A stretch of 64,000 nt of DNA from NCBI GenBank assembly GCA_015179045.1, contig WHUZ01000089.1, positions 1 through 64,000 on the forward strand. Reading direction: 5' to 3'. The notes beneath the pieces are model-generated. The model searched no databases, was not told where the DNA came from, and was given only the letters and a program-made list of their open reading frames with translations. The stretch is from Kalaharituber pfeilii. Taxonomy: Eukaryota; Ascomycota; Pezizomycetes; Pezizales; Pezizaceae. Of the stretch, positions 37,034-49,700 are shown one piece after another. How positions within the stretch are numbered: position 1 is the stretch's first letter; every line of letters starts with the position of its first letter. The position numbers and the translations under genes were made by a program.

Positions 37034-39011
37034 ACTCCCTCGCACCGAAAGTTAATGTTCAGCAATCTACTTCCTCATTCATGTTCTCTTTTGAGGGCAG
37101 TCTAGATTGTTGACGCACAGTCTTGTGATATGAATCGGTTTCTTGTTCTTTAGCACATGTCTGTTTAAAATGCTTCGGGTCTTACAATCCGGGTTGGGGT
37201 TTTACTAGCTTTGGGTTGATATGAATGAAATGGGTCTATTTGTCTTCTATTACGGGTTTCTTTTTTGCTTGCGCGGTCGGGGTTCTGTTTTGTTTTGGGC
37301 AGTACTTACACTTTACTTTGTTATGGAGTGCCTCTGTAATGGACCTGAGACGGTGACTAGTGGGGTTTCTTCCATTGTATTATAGCTTTATCTATCCAAC
37401 ATCCAACATTGTGTTCGCAGATTCATACAGCTTGCCGATTTGTTATTGTGTCCTGTCTGTCTTGAGGCGCGATTAGGAAGATATAGCTTTGTTTCCTGGC
37501 ATCTACCATGTCATACTTTTTCTTCACGATCGCCCATAGTAGTTAGAGTCGTCATAATGGCAAAAGTGGATCCATCAAACATGGTTCACGTATACACTAG
37601 CATGAACAGGACAAATTTAGATAACATTTTTTCCAATTAGAACTAGTCGCGCACAAGCTGCGACAGGATGCTCATCTACCATTGTTTCCTGGTTACTGGT
37701 CCGGTAAACACCCGATATGTAGGCCCTGGCTTGGTTCTTGCATAGCTGTGCGCTTGCGTTTTTGTGATGTGACAACAGTGGGTCAAGGCGGAAGCTCCAT
37801 GCGCAGAAGGGCTCAGAGCTACTACTTTGAAAATTAGATTACTAGGTACCGCATGCATGGATGGGGAGACATGAAGCAGCGTCGTGTTGAGCAGCCTTTC
37901 AAATGGGGGACTGCTCGGAACCGGACGCTTCCCCTGAATTATTGCACCGTTAATTACATGCTTTTGCAGGTGACGATTTCTTGCTGTCAAGCTGGAGAGA
38001 TACTGGCCAGGCCGAAGGAGCGATTGTTTTCTGTGGCGTGAGATGAATAATTTAGGAGATGCCGGACTCACGTAGTGTATGGCGGTTTGTACCCCTGTTT
38101 GATGGAAGGCGTAGATGCCACTCTGTCCAACGGTCTTGGGATATGGAGCCTGTGGTCTACATAGAGGGATGCAACCAGACTATCTAGAGGGCCTGCTTTC
38201 AAACCGGCTCCTTAGGAGTGTCTGTTTGAGGCAGCTTGAAGCCAGACAAGTCTACTTGTGCAATGTGATTATTGCATTGCACTATTAAAGAAGGATGAGG
38301 CGGTGAATGATGATGGAAACGTAGAATGACGTGCGCGGGTTGGAATCGAAAACACTGCCCTCTAAACTGAATCAAGAGGCGGGAGTGATATGCGGTCTTG
38401 GGAGCCTGAGCTCTCTAGAACGTTGACATTCGGCAACAGCAGACCTCAAGTGAGACTCACATGCAGCTCTTGCGACGCACAGCACTAACCAGTTAACAAA
38501 GTACGCAGCAATGGAGGTTTGGTAACAGAACACACTTGCAGATGGTTAGCTTTTTGTCAACCTTCCACAGAAGCGGAAGCTTTAGCAAGTTGGTTTCGAG
38601 AAGAAACAAGGTCTAATAGGAGCTTTGGGCGGAGGCGTACTTGCTTCATCCTGCTTCCAATACGACTAGTCTCATCGTCAAACTCTGCCACATGGCCGTG
38701 CTGTAAGACATGATCTATAATTGATCTTTGTGGAGGCACGCTCTGAGTAGCAACAGATGTCTTGCCCCACCATGCGTCACGGACAACAGTGCATATCACA
38801 CGTCAACTGTATGCTGTTGCAAAGCTGTAATGCACAAGTATGTAATTAAAGTTCCACAACTTTGATGAAGCGTTCGAGCTTTGCAGCGAATGTATATGTA
38901 AGTTCGCATCTACTATGTCATCTACGGGATACGGAAGGCGGCGTTGCAAACATGTATATGCAGATGTTTGGCTGCGAGTTCATTAGGCGGAGGCTAGACG
39001 CGCGATGTGGG
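37034..39011. other. Intergenic region; no supported gene
   Basis: The first 400 bp are the T-rich 3' flank of H3. The rest has only short frames without motifs. Confidence 0.45.
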
Positions 39012-39013
39012 TA

Positions 39014-39633
39014 TAGTCTAACCTTGCCATATACCGGACGCCCTAACAATACTGGACCGGACAGAAACCTCCAGACAAGTACCCCCCTGCCCTCCATACA
39101 AATAATATTTGCTATACCGGACACGCCAATACTAATACATCTTAGACTACCCCACTTTACCACTTAGTCTGGTTGTTTACCACTCTGTTGCTGTCACTGC
39201 TACCACTACAGCTGTCACCGTTGCTGCTATCACTTGCTATCTATCGCTGCTGCTACCACTGCTGTCGCTGCTGCTGCTGGAAGACTCGAACCATGCTTGT
39301 AGAGTTTGAAGCTTTTTTGTGTGATTTGATAGGCTTTTAGAGACACAGTCAAGGTTGCATGTTTTGGCACTAGTCAATGCTTGCATATTTGATGCTCCCC
39401 AAGAACTTTTAAGGCTCTACGCATTTCTAGATGGTGAGAGTGATGAATATTGAATAGACTTGGGTTGAGTTAATGTTTGCTACACTTGTTTATTTCCTAC
39501 TCTAGTGATTTCTATACAAGTTTTTGCCATCCCCCTTTTACAACTGCCAACCATTTTATTCTATACCGGAACCTTGCTATATCGGATGAAAAGTGCCGGA
39601 TTTTTACTCGTCCGGTATAGCAAGGTTAGACTG
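39014..39633. mobile_element. 620-bp pogo/Tigger-type non-autonomous DNA transposon (MITE)
   Basis: The right end, read inward on the minus strand, is CAGTCTAACCTTGCTATACC followed by GGAC. The left end is TAGTCTAACCTTGCCATATA followed by CCGGAC. Both tips are flanked by TA (39012-39013 and 39634-39635), the target duplication of the Tc1/mariner-pogo superfamily, whose tips commonly begin CAG. The interior has no transposase, but it holds an imperfect GCT/ACT trinucleotide tract (about 39186-39281) and an inner inverted copy of the tip motif (39572-39625) able to form a hairpin. The element at 8476 shares the tip sequence. Confidence 0.7.
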
Positions 39634-39992
39634 TACGTGTACAATTCAAAGTTTTCTCAACTGATCAGGTAGTACAATAGTAAAAAGCTTGATATTCCGA
39701 CATTGAAAGAATGGATGTTCATGTACTGGCCGCTGAAGAGCGGCCGTATGTATGCCAAGGCATACCTACCGCCACACAGATCTAGAGGTGCAAGAAAAAT
39801 CTTACGTCAAGGATTGCACTTAGTCGACGTTCCAGCCACACCCGGAATTCTTACATTCCGGAGCGGGTAGAGGGAGCAAGCAGCTGCTAATCACAATGAT
39901 AATCGTCAGACTGTGATCACGAGGGTGAATTTGAGATTACACACTTGCGGAAGAAGGGCTGCAGTAGTTTTGGGCTTACAAGACCTTGTAAG

Positions 39993-40442
39993 TACCGTAT
40001 TAACTCACATAAGAGCAAGAAAACAAACGCGCGCTAGTTCGGTCTTGGCAGGACTCAGGCGCCATTAATCGCGCTAGCGCGCTATTCGTGCAATCTTGGC
40101 ATTACTAAGCACGGCTAATCTCCAGCTTCTCTACTCTGTAACGGAGGTAGTAAACGCAGAGATTACCGTCCGCCAGGCCAAAAAGACACTTGACTAGTGA
40201 TGCTCGCTAATTCTCTATGTAGCTCATATAGCCATTGTGCGACTGCGACGCATTTGCGCATTTGCGCATTGCATTTTTCGCATTTCCTTCATAGTATCAA
40301 TCTCCGTGGTGTTGAGGTTAGCATGGTAATTCGGGGATCATTACGTGTCCGTGCGTGATACACGCGCACTGGCGCTGAGAGGTTTGCCAAGACCGAACTA
40401 GCGCGCGTTTGTTTTCTTGCTCTTATGTGAGTTGATACGGTA
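39993..40442. mobile_element. 450-bp MITE with 58-bp terminal inverted repeats
   Basis: The left arm at 39993-40050 (TACCGTATTAACTCACATAA…) and the right arm at 40385-40442 are inverted copies of 58 nt that differ at one position by my reading. Both ends are bounded by TA, consistent with a TA target site (TIR then starting CCGTAT). The arms contain GCGCGCTAGTTCGG. The interior has palindromic GCGCTAGCGC and no ORF. The high arm identity suggests recent activity or gene conversion. A 71-bp relic of the same family is at 53112-53182. Confidence 0.8.
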
Positions 40443-41364
40443 CTAACAATGTACTTCTGGAGAATAAAAGAGAGTAGCGGTTGGGCACGATAGTAAGAGT
40501 TCTAGCCTCGGACCAGGTGTTTAGTACTTACGTTGCTCCTGAAGCGTCTTGGCAGATGTGTTATGTAATCAATCTTTGGTATCATATTGGTGTCTTAATT
40601 ATAAGAGTTCGGCGTAATGCTCTTCCTTTCGCGAATTAATTAAGCGTGCCAAGAGAGTCTGGTCGAGAACAACGTAATGGCATAGAATCGAATCTTTGCT
40701 TCAATATTCGTTTCTCAGGCTAGCAGCAAGAGTTTATTGTTTATGCCAAGTAGGGACTTGGAGGTTAGAATGGAAGGATTGAAATGCAAGTGACGAGGAG
40801 GAAGGACTTTCTACGAGCGCGCACTGGGAGAGGTTGTGCTTGCGCTGTTGAACAAGGGCCAGGTGCCAATGCAATGGTGGTATGTTCAAAATTGCGTGTG
40901 TGCGGCATTGGCATTGCAGATAGGCCTCTTGTCGTCTGGCTAGTACCCTGTGTCTTGGACATACTTATATGCGAATGCTGTTTGCTCAAGCTCACTGTGA
41001 AGTCCTCAAATGTAACATATCGTGTTATCGCGTGAAGGACCCTGCGTGACCGCTGGTCACGCCCCCTGCCCTTGGCGCGCGACACCCCTGCACACACGTA
41101 AACAAAACAGCGAAAAGCTCTTTGACCCAGCACAAACTCAACCCCAGGCAAGCCAGAAACCAGCATCCACACTCCACCACCCACTTGCCCTTGAGCACAA
41201 GGCGGACACGTCTCAAGTTCCATAGCAGTCACTTGGCTGCCATTCCGCTTGCACCTCTCCTCCAGCTTGCCTGTGTTTTCAAGGTTTTTGCAGCTTCGTC
41301 TGCCCGTTTTGCTGCGCAGCACGAACACCTGTTACGATCCTAATCACCTCTTCAAGAACTCACA
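40443..41364. other. Upstream region of topoisomerase II
   Basis: No supported gene. The last 300 bp before 41365 are CT/CA-rich and probably hold the promoter and 5' leader. Confidence 0.5.
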
Positions 41365-44300
41365 ATGTCTGACGAGGAGTCTGACTTTGGGCTAACGGCC
41401 GGCTCTGACGGCGATGACTATGTCGAGGAGCCAAAGGTAAGTCTTTTCTGCATCTAAGTTTCGTCACGCGTTGCTCCTCTGACACAACAGGCTCGAACAG
41501 AAGAAGGCGGTCCCAAAAAAGCCTGCAGCAGCAAAGAAGGCAGTAGCACCGAAGAAGGCAGCGGCTAGCAAGGCTACAAATGGTGCAGCATCAAAAGCGA
41601 AAAAGAGACCAGCAGGTGACAGCGACGATGCTTCCCCTCCGTCTAAGAAGCAAAAGAAAGCCCCCGCAAAGAAAGCCGCAGCGTCGAAGCCCAAGAAAAT
41701 CATGAGTTCGTTTACCGATAGTGGCGAAGACGATAATGGAGACTTGATGGACATTGACCCTGCGCCGTCGACAAATGGAGCTTCGAATGGAACTGCGGAG
41801 CCATCGAAGAAAAATGCTTCAGAAATCTATCAGAAGGTGGGAACGCTGCTTACGGTGCTTGTTTGTGTTTTGTTATGTTGACATAGACTTGTGTTACAGC
41901 TTACCCAATTAGAGCATATTCTCAAGCGTCCAGATACCTACATTGGGTCTGTTGAAATGACCGACAAGCACATGTGGGTGTACGATACAGAAACGGAGTC
42001 TATGGTGTATAAGACAGTTCATATGGTTCCTGGCTTATATAAAATCTTCGATGAAGTTCTTGTCAATGCAGCTGACAACAAGATCCGTGATCCCAACATG
42101 GATACTATCAGAGTTACCGTTGACCGATCATCGAGTACGATCTCGGTCTACAACAACGGAAGAGGTATTCCGATAGAGATTCATGAGGTAAATATCAAAT
42201 TGTCGTTATTGTTAGACAATCGTCACTAACGGCTGGTTAGAAAGAGGGGATTTATGTTCCAGAAATGATTTTTGGCCATCTCTTGACGTCAAGCAATTAC
42301 GATGATGATCAAAAGAAGGTTACTGGTGGTAGAAACGGCTACGGTGCAAAACTGTGTAACATTTTCAGCACAGAGTTCACCGTGGAGACAGCAGACAAGA
42401 ACACAAAGAAGAAGTATGCCCAGACATGGACAAACAACATGTCGAAGATGGGCAAGGCCAAGATTACCTCAAATTCAAAGGAAGAGTACACCAAAATCAC
42501 ATTCAAGCCAGACCTTGCAAAATTTGGGATGACGGACATGGACGATGACCTTGAAGCAATTATCAAGAGGAGAGTTTACGATATGGCTGGTTCAGTGAAA
42601 GATGTCAAAGTTTTCTTGAACGGCGAGCGCATTAAGGTCAAGGGGTTTAAACAATATGTGGATATGTACTTGAATGCGATCCAGAAGGAAACTGGAAGCG
42701 AGACTAAGCCCACACTAATCCATGAAATTGTGAATGACCGTTGGGAGGTTGCTCTGGCACCGAGTGGAGGGACATTTCAGCAAGTTTCGTTCGTGAACAG
42801 TATCGCTACTACCTCTGGAGGCACCCATATCAATTTTATTGCGGATCAAATATGTACAAAGCTACTGGAAACCTTGAAGACGAAGAACAAGTCAGGAGCA
42901 CAGATCAAGCCCCATCAGCTAAAGTCCCAATTCTTTATTTTCGCCAACTGTCTCATTGAGAACCCTGCATTCCAATCACAAACCAAAGAGCAGTTGACTA
43001 CTAAACCCAGCGCATTCGGGAGCAAATGTTTCCTCAGCGACGCGTTCATCAAAAAGGCCAAATCTTCGGAAATCATTAACAATATCTTGGATTTTGCCCG
43101 AGCAAAGGCAGATCAGGAATTGAAGAAGACTGATGGTGGCAGGAGACAGAGAATGAACAATGTCAAGCTGCTCGATGCCAACAAAGCTGGAACCAGGGCT
43201 GCAAACCATTGTACTCTTATCTTGACAGAAGGAGATTCAGCCAAGACTCTGGCCGTAGCTGGTATCTCAGCTCTTCCGGATGGGCGTGACTTGTACGGTG
43301 TATTTCCACTTCGTGGTAAACTTCTCAATGTACGAGATGCTACGCATGAACAGGTCGCCAAAAATGCTGAAATTCAGGCAATCAAGCAAATTCTGGGATT
43401 GAAGCACAAACAACATTATGACTCAACAGAAGGTTTGCGATATGGGCACTTGATGATCATGACTGATCAAGACCATGACGGAAGTCACATCAAGGGTTTA
43501 ATTATCAACTTTCTTGAGACACAGTTTCCAAGTTTGTTGAAAATACCTGGATTCCTGATTGAATTCATTACACCCATCGTGAAGGTCTGGAAAGGTCCAG
43601 CAAAGAAACCAACAAAAACATTATCTTTCTTCACTATGCCGGAGTATGAGCACTGGAAGGAGAATAACGCTGGAAAAGGATGGCAACACAAGTACTACAA
43701 AGGTTTGGGAACAAGCACTGAGCAGGATGCAAAGGTGTACTTCTCAGACTTAGATAAGCACTTGAAGCAGTTCCATACGATGGACCAAGAAGGAAAGGAT
43801 TTAATTGAGCTTGCGTTTTCGAAGAAGAAGGCGGATGAGCGGAAAGAATGGCTGAGGTTGTTTAAACCAGGAACCTTTCTCGATCATTCGACACCAGAGA
43901 TTACGATTCCAGATTTTGTGAATAAGGAGTTAATCTTGTTCTCCATGGCTGACAATTTGCGTTCTATTCCATCGGTTATGGATGGGCTTAAGCCTGGTCA
44001 AAGGAAGTGCTTGTTTGCCGCGTTCAAAAAGAACCTGACGAAGGACACTATCAAGGTTGCTCAGTTAGCTGGTTACATTTCTGAGCATACTGCGTACCAC
44101 CATGGTGAAGCCAGTTTACAGGGGACTCTGGTCAACCTCGCGCAGACGTTCGTTGGAAGCAACAACGTCAACTACATGGAACCAGATGGTGGTTTTGGTA
44201 CTCGATTGACAGGAGGAGACGACGCTGCTAGCGCCCGTTACATTTTTACTGCCCTCTCTCCCTTTGCGAGGAAATTGTTCCCCGCCGCAGATGAACCGCT

Positions 44301-46720
44301 TCTCACCTACCACACCGACGACGACTTGAAAATTGAGCCGCACCACTACGTCCCAATCCTCCCTACTATCCTCCTCAACGGTGCAGACGGCATTGGAACA
44401 GGTTGGAGTTCAGCTATTCCTAACTTCAATCCTGAGGACATTGTCGAGAACCTGAGGCTGTGGATGAAGGGGGAAGAGATGAAGCCTATGTCGCCATGGT
44501 ACAGGGGGTGGACGGGCACGGTTGAGCAGATTGGGCCGGACAAGTTCAAGTTTAATGGTATTATTAGGAAAGTGAAGGATGATCCGAATGATTTGACGTT
44601 GGATATTACAGAGTTGCCAGTTAAGGTGTGGACGCAGGACTATAAGGCGTTCTTGGAGGAAATTATCAAGGGGGAGAAGTATGGACCATCGTGGATCAAG
44701 GTATGTTAGACATCGCAGTTACCTGTTTTGGAATTAGGGATTAACCATGGAGTAGGATTACCTTGAATACCATACTATCCGCAACGTGCATTTCTCTATC
44801 ACCATGGATAGCAAGAAAGCCCTCGAAGATGCCATGGCTGAGGGCCTCATCGAGAAATTCAAGCTCTCTAGGACAGTCTCGACCACAAATCTCGTCGCCT
44901 TTGACCCTCAAGGTCGCATTACCAAGTACGCCTCTGTTCATGACATCATAAAGGAGCATGCTATGATCCGCCTCCAGTTCTACCAGAAGCGCAAGGACTA
45001 CCAACTCGGTGAACTGAATTACCAATGGAGGAAGATCACTAACCAGGCAAGGTTCGTCGACATGATCGCCAGGAAGCAGCTTGTAGTCTCTGGAAAAAAG
45101 AAGGATATTCTCATCGGCGAGTTGCAAAAGTTGGGCTTTGAGATCTTCAGCAAAAAGAAGGACGCCAAAGCCGCAGGCGAGACTGCGGAGACGGTCGAGG
45201 AGGAAGAAACTGAGGATGAGATTACAGATGGGTATAACTACCTCTTGGGAATGCCCATTTGGTCGTTGACCAAGGAACGTGTCGATAAGCTTCTTGCCGA
45301 GGTGGCCAAGATTGAGAAGGACATTGAGACCCTGACGAAGCTTACTCCCAAGGATATTTGGAATACTGAGCTGGACGAGTTTCTTCAAGAGTGGTATAAA
45401 GCCCTTGAAGAAGACAGGATACAAGCTCTTGATGATGGGCCACCAAAGAAGAAGCCGAGAAAACTTGGTGCAATAGGCAAGGGAAAGAAGAAAAGGGACG
45501 ATAGCGAGGACGAGGATTGGGGGGCCAAGGCAAAGGCGAAGAAACCGGCTGCGGTTCCAGTTAAGTCAGAGGCAAATGCAAATGGGGAGCCGAGGAAGAT
45601 TGCGTCGATATTTACAAAGACAGCGAGGGCGGCTGCAACGAAGAAGAAGCCTATTGTAGTAGAGAGCGACGACGGGGAAGATTTCTTTGTAGTTCCGGAA
45701 GATAGTGACTCCGGAGCTTCAGAGAAAGTACCTGTTAAGAAGAAGCCTTCTGCAGAATCTCAGGCGGTCAAGCCTAGTGGAGCGGTAAAGGAAAATGGAA
45801 CGACAGACAAGTTGCCGGCAGCTGTGAAGGCGGCTGCGAAGGCGGCTGTCACCAAGCTTGCAAACAAACCTGCAGCTTCGAAGAAGTCAATTCTCGAAGA
45901 TGCTTTTGGATCGGATGAGGAGATGAGCGAGGTTCCCACCGCTGTAAAGTCCAAGCCTAGCAGGGCTGCCGCGCAGAAGAAGTCCTTCAACATTGACACC
46001 GATTCCGAGGACGAAGTCAAGGTAGAAGAGGAGGATGAGCAAAGCGATGGCTCACTGAACTTGGGGAAGATGGTCAAGGGAATCAAGGTCGGTGGAGATA
46101 AAAAGAAGCCAATGGAAAAGTCTGCAAATCCTGCAAAACCGACTGCTGCACCGTCTAAGGCCCCTGCGAAGAAGGCAGCTGACGACAGTGATGTGGAGAT
46201 TTTAAGCGACGATGATAGAATGAGGAGTAAAACGGTATTGCCAATTGGGACGCCCAAAAAGCAGGCTGCACCACCGCCGCCTGCTGTGCAGGAGAATAAA
46301 AAGAAAGCGTCGATCGCTTCCACGGCGCCGGTGAAGAAGGCTGCTGCACCTATCAAACCTGTAGCGACAGCAAAATCGAAGATCCCGGAGAGTAAGAAGA
46401 GGCTGTCGCTGTTGTTTGAAAGTGATATAGAAATTGATGGGGACGATGAAGACAAGAAAAAGAATAGCACGGGAAAGAAATATAGTGAAGATGAAGAGAG
46501 TGAGGATGAAGCAGCAGTGACGAAGATGAGCAAGAAGGCTGCGCCAAAGAAATCAGAATCAACGAAGGAGGTATCGGCGGCAAGCAGGCCGGCGAGGAGG
46601 GCAGCAGCGGTGAAGTCGTACCAGTTGGATGACGAAAGTGAGGAGGAAGAAGAGGAAGAGGAGGAAGAAGAGGAGGAAGAAGAGGAGGAGAGTTATGGAG
46701 AGGATGAGGATGATGATTGA
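41365..46720 (+). CDS. TOP2: DNA topoisomerase II
   Basis: ATP-dependent type IIA topoisomerase that passes one DNA duplex through another, needed for chromosome segregation. Exons 41365-41436, 41501-41836, 41900-42187, 42241-44700 and 44756-46720 give 1,706 residues. An N-terminal extension of about 130 residues, acidic then Lys/Ala-rich, precedes the GHKL ATPase (LEHILKRPDTYIGSVE, NAADNKIRD, GRGIP, GRNGYGAK). The TOPRIM domain has LTEGDSAKTLAV (Glu562) and DQDHDGSHIKG. The breakage-reunion domain has catalytic Tyr899 in ASARYIFT. The C-terminal roughly 550 residues are disordered, Lys/Ala/Ser and acidic, ending in a nearly pure Glu run. The yeast enzyme is about 1,430 residues, so the extra length is all in the tails. 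The second exon must start at the inner AG (GCTCGAACAG), because the outer one runs into a stop. Confidence 0.97.
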
Positions 46721-49700
46721 GCGGAGGTGGGGTTTCGTGCGGTCGGTTGGGGGGCATACGGTTACATCAGGTTTTCTGGGCTTTTTTCTATTTTGCATTA
46801 CGATTTGGCATTTGATATCTGTGTCTGTGAAACGTGTCTCTGCGAAGGTGAAAGAAAAAGAAAAAGAAGAAGACGTCAATAGTTGTGCGGTACTTACTTA
46901 CCTTGTTCGAGAGAATATCCTGCTGTTTCATTTTTTTTAAACTGCCTCTTTTCATTTTTTTTTTATTTTTATTTTTTTTTTTTTAATATGTATTTTCTTT
47001 TTTATATATGTATGAGTTTGCAAGGTTGGGATAGATACAGATACAGATACAGATATCGATACAGGTTACAGAGACAAGATATCAGCTGATTGGCTGGATG
47101 TACTTGAGTATGAACTTGAGTATGGAAAAAAAAGAAAAAAGGGGATGTGTATATGTACCTTCCATTTGCAATACTTTGAGTTTGAGGTCTTCATGTGGTA
47201 GATTTCGATACGGGCCTGTTTCTGGACGGGATAACAATTGCGGTAGTTGAGTGTTTATGGGGTAGCTGTTGGAGATAGACGATCTTGCTTGATTGTATCC
47301 CTAAAAGCAATGCCTTAAGATATGGCATGTGGACATTTACAGAATAAACTTGAACTTCAAGATCCGGACACACAGAGCTTCATGTCGGGGCCTTCAGCAG
47401 TCATGAACGGTAAGAAGCTAAGCAATGATCTGTAAGCGGGCTCTCAACAGGCACGCATGTTATTGTATCTAGTGACAGTTAGTGCTTGGGCGTGGCGAGA
47501 ATGACTGCAACATACATACATACCTAACACTTTTATTTTTTTTTTTTCTTTTCTCTCCCGATCCCCATCAGGGTAAGTAAACTAAGAGGATAAAAGATTG
47601 AGATAATTCAGACCTAATACTCTACCTACATCTATTGAAGTATCCGGGACGTTAGTTCAGTTCTCCAGATCGTGCATGCATGTTGAATTGACTTGGGAGG
47701 GTTAGCTATAGGACTGTACTTAATAAATGTAAATGGAACACGAAACAGTAATCCTTTTCCATATTAGTTGATAATACCAAAGATAATAATAATAAAAAAC
47801 TGCTCTCCGGCCGCTTGCTGTAATGTCCTCCAGAAGATTAACTACGAGCGGCTCGTGACGTGACATCTGAGCCCAATTCTGCTCTCTCCTAGCCACCTTA
47901 TTATAAACAACAAAAAGAGTTAAGATTGTGTTTGTGCAGGAGTAAGCGGGCCTTGAGGGACGTCATGTCATGCATATATGTTACATATGTAGAACGTTAC
48001 TTTGTATTTGTAAGTACTAGTTACAAGTATATATGTACACGAATCACTGAACTGCGAAGCAGGACGTTAGAGCACAAAGCTTGAGCAGACTGATATACAC
48101 ACAAGTACTCGATGTATGTAGTCTCGTAGTATGTATAATACGTAGTTACACATGCGCATTTGTTCGATCTCAAATATCAACATGGCAAATTCTAGCGGCT
48201 TAGAATCCCCGTGAGAATTTTGCGCAGAATAGCGGATTTTTGGCCAATTATGAAGCTTAGGGAACCCCAGCGACCTGCAATTCCTGTGCACCATACTTAT
48301 CAATAACGAAGTGATAAGGTGGCGAAATTAACACGACCCGAGAACGCCTTTTCCGATTTGTTTGTACAGCTACTGCTTTTGCTTTGTTTCACGCCGTTTG
48401 TTTGTTTGCTTCTTTGTTTGTTTGCGGGATCATGAAGGAAATATATGGTACGAATACACTTCCGGGGTGCGTGTCAAACAACAGAGGAAGAAGGGCAAAA
48501 AGAGAAGCAAAAGTACCTTTACCTTTACTGATATGCAACATGAAGCACAAGGGTATATATGTTCGAACAGTGGTCGGACAGGCATCTGGGTATCTGTTAG
48601 TATGGTGCGGTGTATGTTCATAGAACGTTTCTCCCATGTCTATACTTGATATATATAAACTGTTTATGGGAATGTAAGTAGGCATCCCCGCATGTATGCA
48701 TGTACACATTAATACCTCAGCCGGAGCAACATTCATCGAGCTCCTGACCTCTCCCCGCCTCCATAGCCGAGTTGATATAGATTAGGCAGCTAATCATAGG
48801 CCATGTTCATTAGTCTCTGGAAGGGAACATACCGTTAAAAATATATGAACCTCCCAGCATCGGACTCGGGAACAGGGTGCATTCGTGCGTGTGCGTGTGT
48901 ATGTATACTCGACGGGAGACGGGGTATTATGTAATTAAGCGTGGCCCAGCTTGCCTGTCTGATCTAAGTTGTGTTCAATTGATATTGAGTATTTGAAATG
49001 GCAGGTTTCGGGTTTAGCGTTCATAAAATTTAGAGGAACCGTACATAGATTTGAGAAAAGATGTATTGGTCTTGTTGGCGTTGGGTATAGGGCTGTATAC
49101 ATTAGAAAGCGAACATATAGACAAGCGTAACTCAAAACCACCGTTGGAGCTGCTTTTGGATTGTAAATGTTGTACTGCGCAGCCCATTTGTCGGAGAGGA
49201 TATAGCAGTGCTGCATGGTTTCATTCGATCTTGTGTCGCTAGCAAGGGAATAAGGAGGATCTAGGGTGAGAAGGAAAAAGCCATTCCTCAAAGAACGCTC
49301 TACGACGCATAGACATGCTTCTTTCAGGATTTTATAGCACATACCATGGCAGTCTGCATGTAAATAATGTGCAAACGTTCAAATTTTTTTTATTTTTTCT
49401 TTTATTCCCGTACTCCTATTTGTTCGGGCAGTCCCTTAGACTAGTCCCGTGCTCTGGATGCCCGTGTCCTCCACAGACTTAGCTTGAACTGCATGTATGT
49501 AACCCGTGGTCTCGCTTTGTGCCGGAGGATACGCAATCGATAAGGATAAGGGTTGCTTCGCGCGTCATCCAAATTTTGCACAATAAAAAAATATATATAT
49601 GTTAGAAACAAGTTTGGTGTAGGGAAGCAGAGAAGAATTCTTCATGTTCTGGAAGAAATCATCATGAGACACAAGGCCGAATCCATGGAAATTCTAATGT

